This document shows, in pieces, positions 24,495-32,226 of a DNA stretch of 64,000 nt (position 1 is the first letter of the stretch; every line of letters starts with the position of its first letter). The translations under genes were made by a program, and so were the position numbers. This DNA is from Janthinobacterium lividum PAMC 25724. GTDB lineage: Bacteria > Pseudomonadota > Gammaproteobacteria > Burkholderiales > Burkholderiaceae_D. The notes under the pieces are model-generated. The model saw only the letters and a list, made by a program, of their open reading frames with translations. It did not search any database and was not told the origin of the DNA. Location of the stretch: positions 124,001-188,000 of the forward strand of contig AHHB01000028.1 of the NCBI GenBank assembly GCA_000242815.2, in the 5' to 3' direction.

Positions 24495-24923
24495 ATGGCC
24501 ATCGAAACGACCGCCGCTGGCGGCGCACTGATTAAAATTTTTGGCATCCCGGTTCTGGCCGGCGCTGCCGCAACCTCACTGGGATTCATGTTCATGTGGC
24601 CTAAATCTGCCAAGGAAGCCTTCGTGCGCTTCTTCGTCACCATTTTGTTTTCCGCCCTGATGGGTCCAGCCCTGGTCGTAGTCGTGCGTAACTGGATGCC
24701 GGGCCTGTTCGACAGCGCGCGCGCCGTGGCCGTGCTGTACGGCAGCGATCCGGCCCTGGGCTTCCTGTTCATTGCTGCGCCGCTGATGGTGGCCGCTGGC
24801 TTGCCTGCCTGGTGGATACTGGGCGCCACAGTGCGCTGGTTCGACAAGCGCCGCGACAAGGATATCGGCGAACTGGCGCGCGATGCGGCCTCCGTCGTCA
24901 AGGACGTGCGGGGTGGCCTGTGA
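24495..24923 (+). CDS. Holin-like membrane protein (142 aa)
   Basis: The 142-residue product has three to four hydrophobic segments: about residues 11-32 (ALIKIFGIPVLAGAAATSLGF), 40-60 (AFVRFFVTILFSALMGPALV), and 80-105 (LGFLFIAAPLMVAAGLPAWWIL). It ends in a charged cytoplasmic tail (RWFDKRRDKD). Its place just before the endolysin fits a holin that opens the inner membrane at lysis. It overlaps the endolysin GTG. The family is not certain. Confidence 0.65.
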   Translation: MAIETTAAGGALIKIFGIPVLAGAAATSLGFMFMWPKSAKEAFVRFFVTILFSALMGPALVVVVRNWMPGLFDSARAVAVLYGSDPALGFLFIAAPLMVAAGLPAWWILGATVRWFDKRRDKDIGELARDAASVVKDVRGGL

Positions 24924-25384
24924 ATCTGACCAAGAATTTCACCCTACAGGAACTTACCGACTCCGACTGGGCCGCGCGCCACGGCGTCGACAACACGCCA
25001 CCAGCCGCGGTGCTGGCCGAACTGCAGCGCACTGCCGAGCTGCTGCAGCGCATCCGCAACTACCTGACGGCGTGCACGGGCATCGACACGCCGCTGACCA
25101 ATATCAGCGGCTACCGCTCTATTCCGGTGAATCGCGGCATCGGTAGCAGCGACGGCAGCGACCATGTGCGCGGCATGGCGGCCGACTTTAAGGCGCTGCG
25201 CATGACGCCGTACCAGGTGTGCCAGGCGCTGCTGCCCAAGCTGGACGAGTTCGGCATCGGCCAGATCATCAACGAACTGACCTGGGTGCATGTCAGCACG
25301 AAGATGGTGGCCAAGCCGGTCAACCGCATCATCACCATTGACCGCCAGGGCACGCGTGCTGGCATCCTGCAGGTGCGGCCGTGA
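24920..25384 (+). CDS. Endolysin, M15-family peptidase
   Basis: The GTG start at 24920 overlaps the holin-like stop. The 154-residue product has the peptidase M15A zinc motif: SDHVRGMAADF (H82, D89) and WVHV (H124) as the remaining ligand, with a GYRSIPVN segment before the first. These enzymes cleave peptide bonds in peptidoglycan (D-Ala-D-Ala or L-Ala-D-Glu type). There is no signal peptide, so export depends on the holin. It overlaps the Rz-like gene. Confidence 0.85.
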   Translation: MNLTKNFTLQELTDSDWAARHGVDNTPPAAVLAELQRTAELLQRIRNYLTACTGIDTPLTNISGYRSIPVNRGIGSSDGSDHVRGMAADFKALRMTPYQVCQALLPKLDEFGIGQIINELTWVHVSTKMVAKPVNRIITIDRQGTRAGILQVRP

Positions 25385-25773
25385 GCGCGCTGGGTATGCT
25401 GGCTAGCGCCGTCGGCGGAATCTGGAAGGCTGCCGCCATCGTGCTGGCTGCCGTGCTACTGCTGGTGGCCAGTTCTGCCGGTACCGGCTGGTGGTTGGCC
25501 GCTGGCGACCGTGACGCCGCGCGCGCCGCGTTGGCGCAAGAGCAGGGCGTCAGCGCTGAACTGCGCGCTTCGATTGCTGAGCAGAACCGCGCCATCGATG
25601 GCATGGCCAGGGCCACTCTGGCAGCGCAGGAACGTGGCGCTGCGGCGCAGGCGGCGGCCGTTGCCAAGGGTAAGAAGTACGACGCGGCCCTGGCGCGGAT
25701 CGCTGGTGTGCGCGCCAATACCTGTGACGACGCTATGCCGGCCGTCAGGCTGCTGCTGGAGGGAGTGCGATGA
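25381..25773 (+). CDS. Rz-like inner-membrane spanin (130 aa)
   Basis: GTG at 25381 overlaps the endolysin stop. The product has one N-terminal membrane helix (about residues 15-39, AAAIVLAAVLLLVASSAGTGWW) and a long Ala/Glu/Gln-rich coiled coil in the periplasm (residues 43-95), with a short C-terminal segment containing one Cys. This is the layout of Rz inner-membrane spanins, which pair with a lipoprotein partner to fuse the outer membrane at lysis. Confidence 0.72.
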   Translation: MSALGMLASAVGGIWKAAAIVLAAVLLLVASSAGTGWWLAAGDRDAARAALAQEQGVSAELRASIAEQNRAIDGMARATLAAQERGAAAQAAAVAKGKKYDAALARIAGVRANTCDDAMPAVRLLLEGVR

Positions 25774-26039
25774 ACATTCAGTTGTCAAGGATTGCTTTAC
25801 AACTCGCTCTAGCCGCCTTGCTGGCCGGCTGCGCCAGCGCGCCGCCGGCCGTGCAGCGGGTCGAAGTTCCCGTCTTTACACCATGTGTAAAGGTGGTGCC
25901 GCAGCGCCCGGCCTACGAGTTCGGCCAACTGACGCCAGCGGCAACGGATGGCGAAATCGTCCTGGCGCTGGCGCGAGACTGGCCGCGTGGGCGAAAGTAC
26001 GAGGGGGAACTGGAGGCGGTTGTGGCAGGGTGCAGATAG
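25770..26039 (+). CDS. Rz1-like outer-membrane lipoprotein spanin (89 aa)
   Basis: ATGA overlaps the Rz-like stop codon. A signal peptide of about 20 residues ends in the lipobox LLAGC at residue 22, and the mature chain begins CASAPPAVQRVEVPV, with the proline-rich region usual for Rz1. At 89 residues it is longer than the classical embedded Rz1 and does not lie inside the Rz gene. Some lysis cassettes carry such two-gene spanins. It ends 5 bases before the convergent integrase gene. Confidence 0.72.
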   Translation: MNIQLSRIALQLALAALLAGCASAPPAVQRVEVPVFTPCVKVVPQRPAYEFGQLTPAATDGEIVLALARDWPRGRKYEGELEAVVAGCR

Positions 26040-26043
26040 TATC

Positions 26044-27279
26044 CTACACTGCCGCACCGTGTATGGCTGTCACGCTGGCCATGACGGGGACCGAGTTGCA
26101 GAAGTCCGCCCATACCTGCATCAGCAAAATACGTTTCTCCAACAGGTCGCCCCGGCGATATGCAGCCTCGACCTTATCCGGCAAGCTGTGCGCCAGCGCA
26201 TGTTCGCAAACCTCGCGCGGGAACGAATTTGCGACCGATTCCGAGCACCAGTCACGGAAGGTCGACCGGAAGCCGTGTACGGTGATATCGTGCCGATTCA
26301 TCCTGCGTAGCACGGCCGTCAGGCTCATATCGGATAGGGACGTAGCCTTTTTGCTGCCTGGGAAAACATGCTTTTCCACGCGCGGCAGCTGCTTGAGCAG
26401 CGTGATCGCTTCGGCCGACAGCGGAATTCGGTGCTCCCTCCCGGCCTTCATCCGGACCGCAGGGATTGTCCAAAGTGCGCAGTCTAGATCGATTTCCTCC
26501 CACACCGCTCCACGGACCTCTCCCGATCGGGCGGCGGTCAAGATCGCAAATTCCACGGCGCGTGCCGACATTCCCTCGCGCACGCGCAGCTGTTTCATGA
26601 ACTCGCCCACCTCCTGCCACGGCAGGGCAGGGTGGTGCTTCACTCTTCCAAGTTTGCCGGGATCCGCCAGCAGGTTATCTAGGTGGCCGCGCCACCTGGC
26701 AGGATTTTCTCCCACGCGGTACTTGCTGACGGTCGCCCAGTCCAGAATGCTCTCGATGCGCCCCCGCAACCTGGTTGCCGTCTCCGTCTTTTCCTGCCAG
26801 ATAGGGCTGAGCACCTTGACCACTAGTCCTGTATCGACGGAAGCCACAGGTAAGTCACCAATAAAGGGCGAAGCGTAGGTCGCTATCGTATTTTCCCACT
26901 GCTCCGCGTGCTTGAGGTTTTTCCAGCTGCCTCGGTGCGCGGCGATGTAGGCGCTTGCGCATTGGTTGAACGTGATTGCCCGAGCGCGATCCAGCGCATC
27001 GGTCAGCTTGTCGGCAGCACGCGTTTCCAGTGGGTCTTTCCCTTCCAGCAGCAGCGCCCGGCTATCCCGTGCCTTGCCACGCGCCTCGGCCAGGGTTACA
27101 GTGTGCACGGCGCCAAGGCCCATCTCGCGCTGCTTGCGCTCGCGCGTATAGCGGAAGATCCAGCTCTTGGTGCCTGTCTTCGATACCTGCAAGTACAGGC
27201 CTGCACCATCGCCGAAATACCCAGGCGTTTTTGCCCGACTCACTGTCAATGCCGTCAATTTTTCAACCGTCCGCGCCAT
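26044..27279 (-). CDS. Prophage integrase, P4-type tyrosine recombinase
   Basis: The 411-residue product has the N-terminal DUF4102 arm-binding domain (LTVSRAKTPGYFGDGAGLYLQV) and the catalytic tyrosine recombinase domain with R251 (TAARSGEVRG), H335 and R338 (TVHGFRST), H360 and the nucleophile Y374 (VEAAYRRG). Such integrases are common in prophages and islands that use tRNA 3' ends. The gene points leftward from the right end of the prophage and converges on the lysis genes. No excisionase gene was recognised in the window. Confidence 0.92.
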   Translation of the reverse strand: MARTVEKLTALTVSRAKTPGYFGDGAGLYLQVSKTGTKSWIFRYTRERKQREMGLGAVHTVTLAEARGKARDSRALLLEGKDPLETRAADKLTDALDRARAITFNQCASAYIAAHRGSWKNLKHAEQWENTIATYASPFIGDLPVASVDTGLVVKVLSPIWQEKTETATRLRGRIESILDWATVSKYRVGENPARWRGHLDNLLADPGKLGRVKHHPALPWQEVGEFMKQLRVREGMSARAVEFAILTAARSGEVRGAVWEEIDLDCALWTIPAVRMKAGREHRIPLSAEAITLLKQLPRVEKHVFPGSKKATSLSDMSLTAVLRRMNRHDITVHGFRSTFRDWCSESVANSFPREVCEHALAHSLPDKVEAAYRRGDLLEKRILLMQVWADFCNSVPVMASVTAIHGAAV

Positions 27280-27425
27280 CTCCTACCCCCATTCCTACCC
27301 ACACATAGAGTGCGGATTTTACCGTACTCAAGCGACACCAAGCGGACTAATTGGAAAAAATAACGCATAAATTCAAGGGCGTAGAGGCATCAAGCGACGT
27401 TTTGCGAACATCACTTTGGCGGACA

Positions 27426-27437
27426 CCGTCTCCGCCA
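27426..27437 (+). other. Candidate attR core: 3' end of a tRNA, probably tRNA-Ser
   Basis: CCGTCTCCGCCA looks like the 3' acceptor end of a serine tRNA with its CCA and is directly followed by a host-like terminator. No 5' part of a tRNA precedes it, as expected if the prophage split the gene and the intact copy lies at attL outside the window. A competing reading is a simple hairpin (GGCGGA pairs with TCCGCC, 27419-27436). Both explanations remain open. Confidence 0.35.
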
Positions 27438-27446
27438 GTATTTCTA

Positions 27447-27470
27447 AAAACCCGCTTCGGCGGGTTTTTT
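27447..27470 (+). terminator. Terminator just downstream of the candidate attR
   Basis: AAAACCCGC pairs with GCGGGTTTT around a short TTCG loop and is followed by further T. This is a strong intrinsic terminator. It would fit the native end of a tRNA transcript cut by prophage insertion. Confidence 0.75.
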
Positions 27471-27764
27471 CATTTCCGCTCCCCGCATTGCGCTCCCATT
27501 GGTTTTCTGCCCACGGCGCGCGCGCATGCGCGAAAATTTTTCCCGGTGCTTGGCAGTAATATCGACTGCTTGGTAGCGGCGTAGCAAATACACCGGGCTC
27601 GGCAGCACCTGTCCCCTGCAGTCATTCTTTTTTTGCCTGACTCTCCCCAAGCTTCTTTAAAAATTGCATAATCAACAAATGCTGCGCAGAAACTTCATTC
27701 TGACCAGTGCGGCATATGCCAACGGCATTGTGGGCATGGTCCGGATTACGAAGGGAATACGCAA

Positions 27765-29357
27765 ATGCAGCTACTTCGCCAATTAAAACTGTCGCACAGG
27801 CTGGCCTTGTTGGTCGCCATTTTTTCGCTGGGCCTGATCGTGTATGGCGGCTTGTCGCTGCGCGTACTCGGCGAATTGAAAGTCAATGGGCCCGTGTACC
27901 AGCGTATTGTGCAGGGCAAGGACCTGGTGGCCGATGTGCTGCCGCCGCCCGAATACATCCTCGAATCCTATTTGGTGGCCTTTCAGCTGATGGCGTCCGA
28001 AGACCGGGCGGCGCAAGACAAATTGGTCGAGCGCCTGCAGGTCTTGAAGGGCGAATACGACACGCGCCATCAGTTCTGGCGTGGCCAAGATCTCGATACC
28101 GACATCGCCGATGCCTTGCTGGCGCAGTCGCATGCCCCTGCAGTGGCATTCTATGAAACGGCATTCACGCGCTTCATCCCGGCGCTGCGGGCTGCGGACA
28201 AGGCCGCTGTGGCCAGTGCCATGAGCGCCATGAGCGCCAACTACGACGCCCATCTGGTGGCCATCAACCGGGTCGTCGACCTTACCAGCAAGCGTTCGGG
28301 CGCGTTTGAGACCCAGTCGGCCGATAGGGCGCGCTCGGCGACGGTGCTGCTGGCGGGCTTGCTGCTGGCATTGCTGGGCGTCAGTATCGCCGGCGCCGTC
28401 TTGATCAGCCGTAGCATTACCGGTCCTTTGCAGCAGGCGCTGCGGGCTGCCCAGATGGTGGCGGCCGGCGACCTGACCAATCGCGTCGACAAGCTCTATG
28501 GTGATGAGCCTGGTCAATTGCTGCAGGCGCTCGAAGCGATGAATGGCAGCCTGTCGCGCACCGTGGGGCAGGTGCGCAGCAGCACGCAAAGCATCACTGT
28601 TGCTTCGCGCGAAATTGCGGCCGGTAATTTCGATCTGTCCTCGCGCACGGAGGCGCAAGCGAGCTCGCTGGAAGAAACGGCTTCTGCGATGAAGGAGTTG
28701 ACCAGCACGGTCAAACAGAATGCCGACAATGCCAGGCAGGCCAATGAGCTGGTGCTGTCGGCGTCGCAATTTGCCGTGCAGGGCGGGCAGGTGGTCGAGC
28801 GCGTGGTCGATACGATGGGTGCCATCAATGCCAGCTCGCGCAAGATCGTCGATATTGTCGATGTGATCGATAGCATCGCTTTCCAGACGAATATCCTGGC
28901 CTTGAATGCGGCTGTGGAGGCGGCCAGGGCGGGCGAACAAGGACGCGGTTTCGCCGTCGTCGCCAGCGAAGTGCGCAACCTGGCACAACGTTCGGCCAGC
29001 GCCGCGCGCGAAATCAAGGCCATGATCAGCGATTCGGTCGACCGCGTTGATGCGGGCAGCAAGCTGGTAGACGAGGCGGGTGCGACAATGGACAAGATAG
29101 TGACATCCGTCAAGCGGGTGGTCGACCTGATGAGTGAAATCGCCGCCGCCAGCCAGGAGCAGAGCCTGGGTATCGAACAGGTCAACCAGGCCATCACGCA
29201 GATGGATGAGGTCACGCAGCAGAACGCCGCCTTGGTCGAGGAGGCGGCGGCCGCTGCCGGCAGCCTGGAAGAGCAAGCTGCCAGCCTGGTGCGCGAAGTG
29301 GGGGTGTTCAAGCTCCTCGCGGGCGTCACTGCAGGCGTGCCTGCCACGCCTGCGTAG
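27765..29357 (+). CDS. Methyl-accepting chemotaxis protein
   Basis: The 530-residue protein has a first membrane helix at about residues 10-32, a periplasmic helical sensor domain to about 190, a second helix at about 190-213, then a HAMP domain and the cytoplasmic signalling hairpin, with the conserved tip [34 protein letters not shown]. It passes ligand binding to CheA/CheW. It lacks an NWETF-type C-terminal receptor-tether motif and ends AGVPATPA. The sensor domain resembles the four-helix bundle class. The ligand is unknown. Confidence 0.92.
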   Translation: MQLLRQLKLSHRLALLVAIFSLGLIVYGGLSLRVLGELKVNGPVYQRIVQGKDLVADVLPPPEYILESYLVAFQLMASEDRAAQDKLVERLQVLKGEYDTRHQFWRGQDLDTDIADALLAQSHAPAVAFYETAFTRFIPALRAADKAAVASAMSAMSANYDAHLVAINRVVDLTSKRSGAFETQSADRARSATVLLAGLLLALLGVSIAGAVLISRSITGPLQQALRAAQMVAAGDLTNRVDKLYGDEPGQLLQALEAMNGSLSRTVGQVRSSTQSITVASREIAAGNFDLSSRTEAQASSLEETASAMKELTSTVKQNADNARQANELVLSASQFAVQGGQVVERVVDTMGAINASSRKIVDIVDVIDSIAFQTNILALNAAVEAARAGEQGRGFAVVASEVRNLAQRSASAAREIKAMISDSVDRVDAGSKLVDEAGATMDKIVTSVKRVVDLMSEIAAASQEQSLGIEQVNQAITQMDEVTQQNAALVEEAAAAAGSLEEQAASLVREVGVFKLLAGVTAGVPATPA

Positions 29358-29457
29358 ATGCTCGGGCTGGCGGCGCTTTGGCGCGCGGACCGCTGAAGCG
29401 GCTTGCTTGTTGCAAGCGGCCAGCGCGCGCATCATGTTTGCACATGTGCAGACAAAT

Positions 29458-29476
29458 GGTAATGATTCTCATTTAT
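29458..29476 (+). promoter_or_regulatory. Candidate Fur box upstream of the DUF2325 gene
   Basis: GGTAATGATTCTCATTTAT matches the 19-bp consensus GATAATGATAATCATTATC at 14 of 19 positions, with both core AATGAT/TCATT halves intact. It lies about 66 bases before the likely start codon, in a usual promoter position. This suggests iron-dependent repression of the DUF2325 gene. Confidence 0.45.
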
Positions 29477-29541
29477 AATTCATGTCTTATGGATAGCGAC
29501 GCGCTGGCGCCATGGCGCCACGGCTGGTGAAGGAGGGCATG

Positions 29542-30264
29542 ATGGGCAGTGTGTATGGCAATGAGGATCTGATCGCGCATGAACATCGCGTGTTGATGGG
29601 CGAGTATGGGCGGGCCCAGGCCCGTTGCAGTGCACAGCTGGCCGCGCAGGCGGCCCGCATCGCGCAGCTGGAGTCGGCATTGATGCGTGCGCGGGTACAG
29701 GTGGTGATCCGCGATACGCAGCTGGCGCTGGCACGTGATGAACTGGCTGAGCTGGCGGCCAGCATGCCGGGCTTGCCGACGCGCGCCAGGCTGGCCCGCC
29801 GGGTCGAGTGGCTCGGCGACAGGGTGCAAGACTTGATGCGCGAGTTGCTGCGCCTGCAGTGGCTGCCCGTGCCAGGCTTGCAAGCCGATCTGCGCGAAAA
29901 AGCCGTGCTGTACGTGGGCAGCTATTTTAGCCAGGATACGGGTCAGGCTATGGGCCAGGCTATGCGCCAGGATATGGGCCAAGCTACGGGCGCTGCCCAT
30001 ATGGCGCAGCATGCCGTCGAGCAGGCCGGCGGGCGCTTTCTTCATCATGCGGGCGGCGACGCTGGTGCCGACGATGCCGCGGCCCTGGAAGCTGGCCTGG
30101 TGGCGGCCGACCTGGTGATTTGCCAGACCGGCTGCGTCAGCCATGATGCCTATTGGCGCGTGCATGACCATTGCAAGCGCACGGGCAAGCAGTGCGTGCT
30201 GCTGGACCAGCCGCACACCGTGCATGCCATACATTTTGTGCGCAAGCAGTCACTGCTGGCGTGA
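29542..30264 (+). CDS. DUF2325 domain protein with an internal tandem repeat
   Basis: An AAGGAGG site at 29530-29536 supports ATG at 29542 (29539 and 29512 are in-frame alternatives), for 240 residues. The N-terminal half is helical and Ala/Gln/Arg-rich. The C-terminal half is the DUF2325 fold: VLYVGSYFS, then QAGGRFLHHAGG, ADLVICQTGCVSHDAYWRVHDHCKR and a short end. The domain is of unknown function. Between the first strand and the next element an in-frame tetrapeptide repeat is inserted. A candidate Fur box upstream suggests iron control. Confidence 0.8.
   Translation: MGSVYGNEDLIAHEHRVLMGEYGRAQARCSAQLAAQAARIAQLESALMRARVQVVIRDTQLALARDELAELAASMPGLPTRARLARRVEWLGDRVQDLMRELLRLQWLPVPGLQADLREKAVLYVGSYFSQDTGQAMGQAMRQDMGQATGAAHMAQHAVEQAGGRFLHHAGGDAGADDAAALEAGLVAADLVICQTGCVSHDAYWRVHDHCKRTGKQCVLLDQPHTVHAIHFVRKQSLLA
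29929..29988 (+). repeat. Five in-frame 12-bp tandem repeats in the DUF2325 gene
   Basis: The five units AGCCAGGATACG, GGTCAGGCTATG, GGCCAGGCTATG, CGCCAGGATATG and GGCCAAGCTACG encode SQDT, GQAM, GQAM, RQDM and GQAT. Because the period is a multiple of three, copy-number change would keep the frame and alter the loop length only. Confidence 0.8.
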
Positions 30265-30358
30265 GGCTTGACGAAGCTGCCACTGGCTTGGTCGTTGAAC
30301 TCGATGTTGTGCCGGCTTGGGGTGCTTTGATTGCAGGAATGGGGCTGTTGCATGACAA

Positions 30359-30391
30359 GCCGCACATCGCTCCCGATGTGCGGCTTTTTTT
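30359..30391 (+). terminator. Intrinsic terminator downstream of the DUF2325 gene
   Basis: GCCGCACATCG pairs perfectly with CGATGTGCGGC (11 bp) around a CTCC loop and is followed by seven T. It ends the DUF2325 transcript before the metal-responsive operon. Confidence 0.88.
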
Positions 30392-30419
30392 ACGCCTTGT
30401 CCTTGTTACGTACTCTCTG

Positions 30420-30441
30420 ATAGTATACCCCCCTATAGTAT
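30420..30441 (+). promoter_or_regulatory. Operator/promoter of the CsoR/RcnR-type metal operon
   Basis: A run of six C is flanked by two copies of ATAGTAT: 30420-30426 and 30435-30441. G/C tracts flanked by TA-rich half sites are the usual operators of RcnR/DmeR-type regulators. The right flank can serve as a -10 element (TATAGT), so regulator binding would block polymerase. The start codon of the regulator lies 17 bases downstream. Confidence 0.6.
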
Positions 30442-30457
30442 TTAGTCGGGTGAAATC

Positions 30458-30733
30458 ATGGGCCATACGGCGCACAACAAGACCAAGCTGCTCAATCGCG
30501 TGAAGCGCATCCGCGGCCAGGTGGAAGGCCTGGAGCGGGGCCTGGAAGAGGGCCGCGACTGCGGCGAAGTACTGCAGTTGATCGCCGCCGTGCGCGGCGC
30601 CGTCAATGGCCTGATGGCCGAAGTCATCGAAGAGCACTTGCGCGAGCACGTGGCCAGTCCCGACCTTGCCGGCGACGAGCGCACCAGGGGCGCCGACGAC
30701 ATCGCCGCCATCCTGCGCACCTACCTCAAATAA
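30458..30733 (+). CDS. dmeR: CsoR/RcnR-family metal sensor with Ni/Co ligand set (DmeR-like)
   Basis: The 91-residue protein belongs to the DUF156 (CsoR/RcnR/FrmR) family of all-helical repressors. It carries His3, Cys35, His60 and His64, the four ligands that define the nickel/cobalt sensors RcnR and DmeR. Formaldehyde-type FrmR lacks the His64. Binding of metal should release DNA from the C-tract operator just upstream. It is followed after 18 bases by the CDF exporter gene, the dmeR-dmeF arrangement. The exact metal is inferred from ligands. Confidence 0.85.
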   Translation: MGHTAHNKTKLLNRVKRIRGQVEGLERGLEEGRDCGEVLQLIAAVRGAVNGLMAEVIEEHLREHVASPDLAGDERTRGADDIAAILRTYLK

Positions 30734-30751
30734 TCGATCAAAGAGACCAGC

Positions 30752-31729
30752 ATGAAACTGCAACATATCGAGGAAGACCTGTCAGCCTGGCAGCACGAAC
30801 ACGTTTTTGGCGGGACCAGCGACAAGGCAGAACGCCGCGCGCGCATCGTCATGTGGATCACCTTGGCCACCATGGTGCTGGAAATCGTCGCCGGCTGGTG
30901 GTACAACTCCATGGCCCTGCTGGCCGATGGCTGGCATATGAGTTCGCACGCGCTGGCCATCGGCCTGGCCGCGTTTGCGTATGCGGCGGCGCGCCGCTAT
31001 GCGCGCGATCCCCGCTTCGCCTTCGGCACGTGGAAGATCGAGGTGCTGGCCGGCTACACCAGCGCCATCGTGCTGCTGGGCGTCGCCGTGCTGATGGTGG
31101 CGGCCTCCGTCGAGCGCCTGTTGTCGCCGCAGCCCATCCATTATCCGCAAGCGATGGCGGTGGCGGCCTTCGGCCTGGTGGTCAACCTGGTGTGTGCGCT
31201 GATCCTCGGCGGCCATCACGAGCATGAGCATCAACACGGTCACGATCACCACGATCACCACGGTCACGATCATCATGATCGGCATGGTCACGGCGAAGAC
31301 CTGAACATGAAAGCCGCTTACATCCACGTGCTGGCCGATGCCGCCACGTCCGTGCTGGCCCTCGTCGCGCTGGGCGGTGCGTGGGCTTACGGCTGGCGCT
31401 GGCTCGATCCCGTGATGGGCATTGTTGGTGCCGTGCTGGTGGCGCTGTGGGCGAAAAAGCTGATGCACGAGACGGGCAAGGTCTTGCTGGACCGCGAGAT
31501 GGACCATCCCGTGGTGGATGAAATCCGTGCAGCGGTGGAAGTGGAAAGCGCCGGCGATACGCCGCGCATCGTCGACTTGCACGTGTGGCGGGTGGGCAAG
31601 CAGTTGTACTCGTGCGCCTTGTCCGTGCTCAGCGGCGACCCTGCGCTGACAGCTGCCGCGCTGCGCGCGCGCATCGGCATCCACGAGGAAATTGTCCACA
31701 GCACCATCGAGATTATTCGCCGTCCTTGA
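30752..31729 (+). CDS. dmeF: His-rich cation diffusion facilitator, DmeF-like Co/Ni exporter
   Basis: The 325-residue protein has six predicted membrane helices, beginning near residue 30. It carries the CDF zinc/cobalt site residues HMSSH in helix 2 and HVLAD in helix 5. Between helices 4 and 5 is a cytoplasmic loop (about residues 151-182) with over a dozen His, typical of DmeF and ZntA-independent exporters. The C-terminal cytoplasmic domain ([10 protein letters not shown]...DLHVWRVG) is complete. It exports divalent cobalt or nickel under control of the upstream sensor. Confidence 0.88.
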   Translation: MKLQHIEEDLSAWQHEHVFGGTSDKAERRARIVMWITLATMVLEIVAGWWYNSMALLADGWHMSSHALAIGLAAFAYAAARRYARDPRFAFGTWKIEVLAGYTSAIVLLGVAVLMVAASVERLLSPQPIHYPQAMAVAAFGLVVNLVCALILGGHHEHEHQHGHDHHDHHGHDHHDRHGHGEDLNMKAAYIHVLADAATSVLALVALGGAWAYGWRWLDPVMGIVGAVLVALWAKKLMHETGKVLLDREMDHPVVDEIRAAVEVESAGDTPRIVDLHVWRVGKQLYSCALSVLSGDPALTAAALRARIGIHEEIVHSTIEIIRRP

Positions 31730-31820
31730 TAATGATGGCGAAAAAAGCGCGCTGATGCAGGGTGTAGGCAGTATACTGTCGGCTTTTACAGCACGCGCTG
31801 TTCACCAGACAGAGAAAAAA

Positions 31821-32162
31821 ATGAGCACATTACCACCATGCCCGCAATGCAAATCCGAATTCACGTACGAAGACGGCAGCCAGTTGATCTGCCCTGAATG
31901 CGCGCATGAATGGTCGGCCACGGCAGGCGATGCCGTGGAGGAGGGCGCCAAGGTGTACCGCGATTCGGCCGGCAACATCTTGCAAGATGGCGACACGGTC
32001 AGCGTCATCAAGGACTTGAAATTGAAGGGCGGCGGCGGTGTCGTCAAGATGGGCACCAAGGTCAAGAATATCCGCCTGGTCGATAGCGACCACGATATCG
32101 ACTGCAAGATCGATGGCTTCGGTTCCATGAGCCTGAAGACGGAGTTCGTCAAGAAGGTGTAA
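31821..32162 (+). CDS. Zinc-ribbon YjdM/PhnA-family protein
   Basis: The 113-residue product has an N-terminal zinc ribbon, [25 protein letters not shown], with two CxxC pairs, and then the PhnA domain ([31 protein letters not shown]). Although the family is named for phosphonate use, YjdM is not known to be needed for it, and its function is unresolved. ATG at 31821 follows the run AGAGAAAAAA. It is a stand-alone gene with its own terminator. Confidence 0.88.
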   Translation: MSTLPPCPQCKSEFTYEDGSQLICPECAHEWSATAGDAVEEGAKVYRDSAGNILQDGDTVSVIKDLKLKGGGGVVKMGTKVKNIRLVDSDHDIDCKIDGFGSMSLKTEFVKKV

Positions 32163-32179
32163 CGCTTTTACCCTTAACA

Positions 32180-32214
32180 CGGCGCGCTGGCTTCATTGCT
32201 GCGCGCCGTTTTTT
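32180..32214 (+). terminator. Intrinsic terminator downstream of the YjdM gene
   Basis: CGGCGCGC pairs with GCGCGCCG (8 bp) around a 13-base loop and is followed by six T. It separates the YjdM gene from the radical SAM gene, whose ATG begins 13 bases later. Confidence 0.82.
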
Positions 32215-32226
32215 CATTGAGAATCC

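Larger units (their letters stand above)
27280..27764. other. Region without a gene at the prophage-chromosome junction
   Basis: These 485 bases hold no convincing coding sequence. They contain a candidate attachment site, a strong terminator and the upstream region of the chemotaxis receptor gene. Its right half has a CG-rich palindromic patch (GCGCGCGCATGCGC, about 27519) and a TA-rich segment ending GCATAATC near 27665, which could be a promoter -10 region for the receptor gene. I see no RNA gene beyond the short att-like remnant. Confidence 0.5.

Noticed and set aside
25511-26878. 455-codon plus-strand ORF overlapping lysis genes and the integrase
   Set aside because: Covers real genes in other frames and on the other strand; no domain recognised.
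1-27440. Possibility that the block is a gene transfer agent
   Set aside because: Presence of integrase, lysis genes, HNH and a very long tape measure fits a complete prophage better.
31200-31300. Possible CRISPR-like short repeats (GGTCACGATCA pattern)
   Set aside because: They are codons for the His-rich loop of the cation exporter, not spacer-separated repeats.
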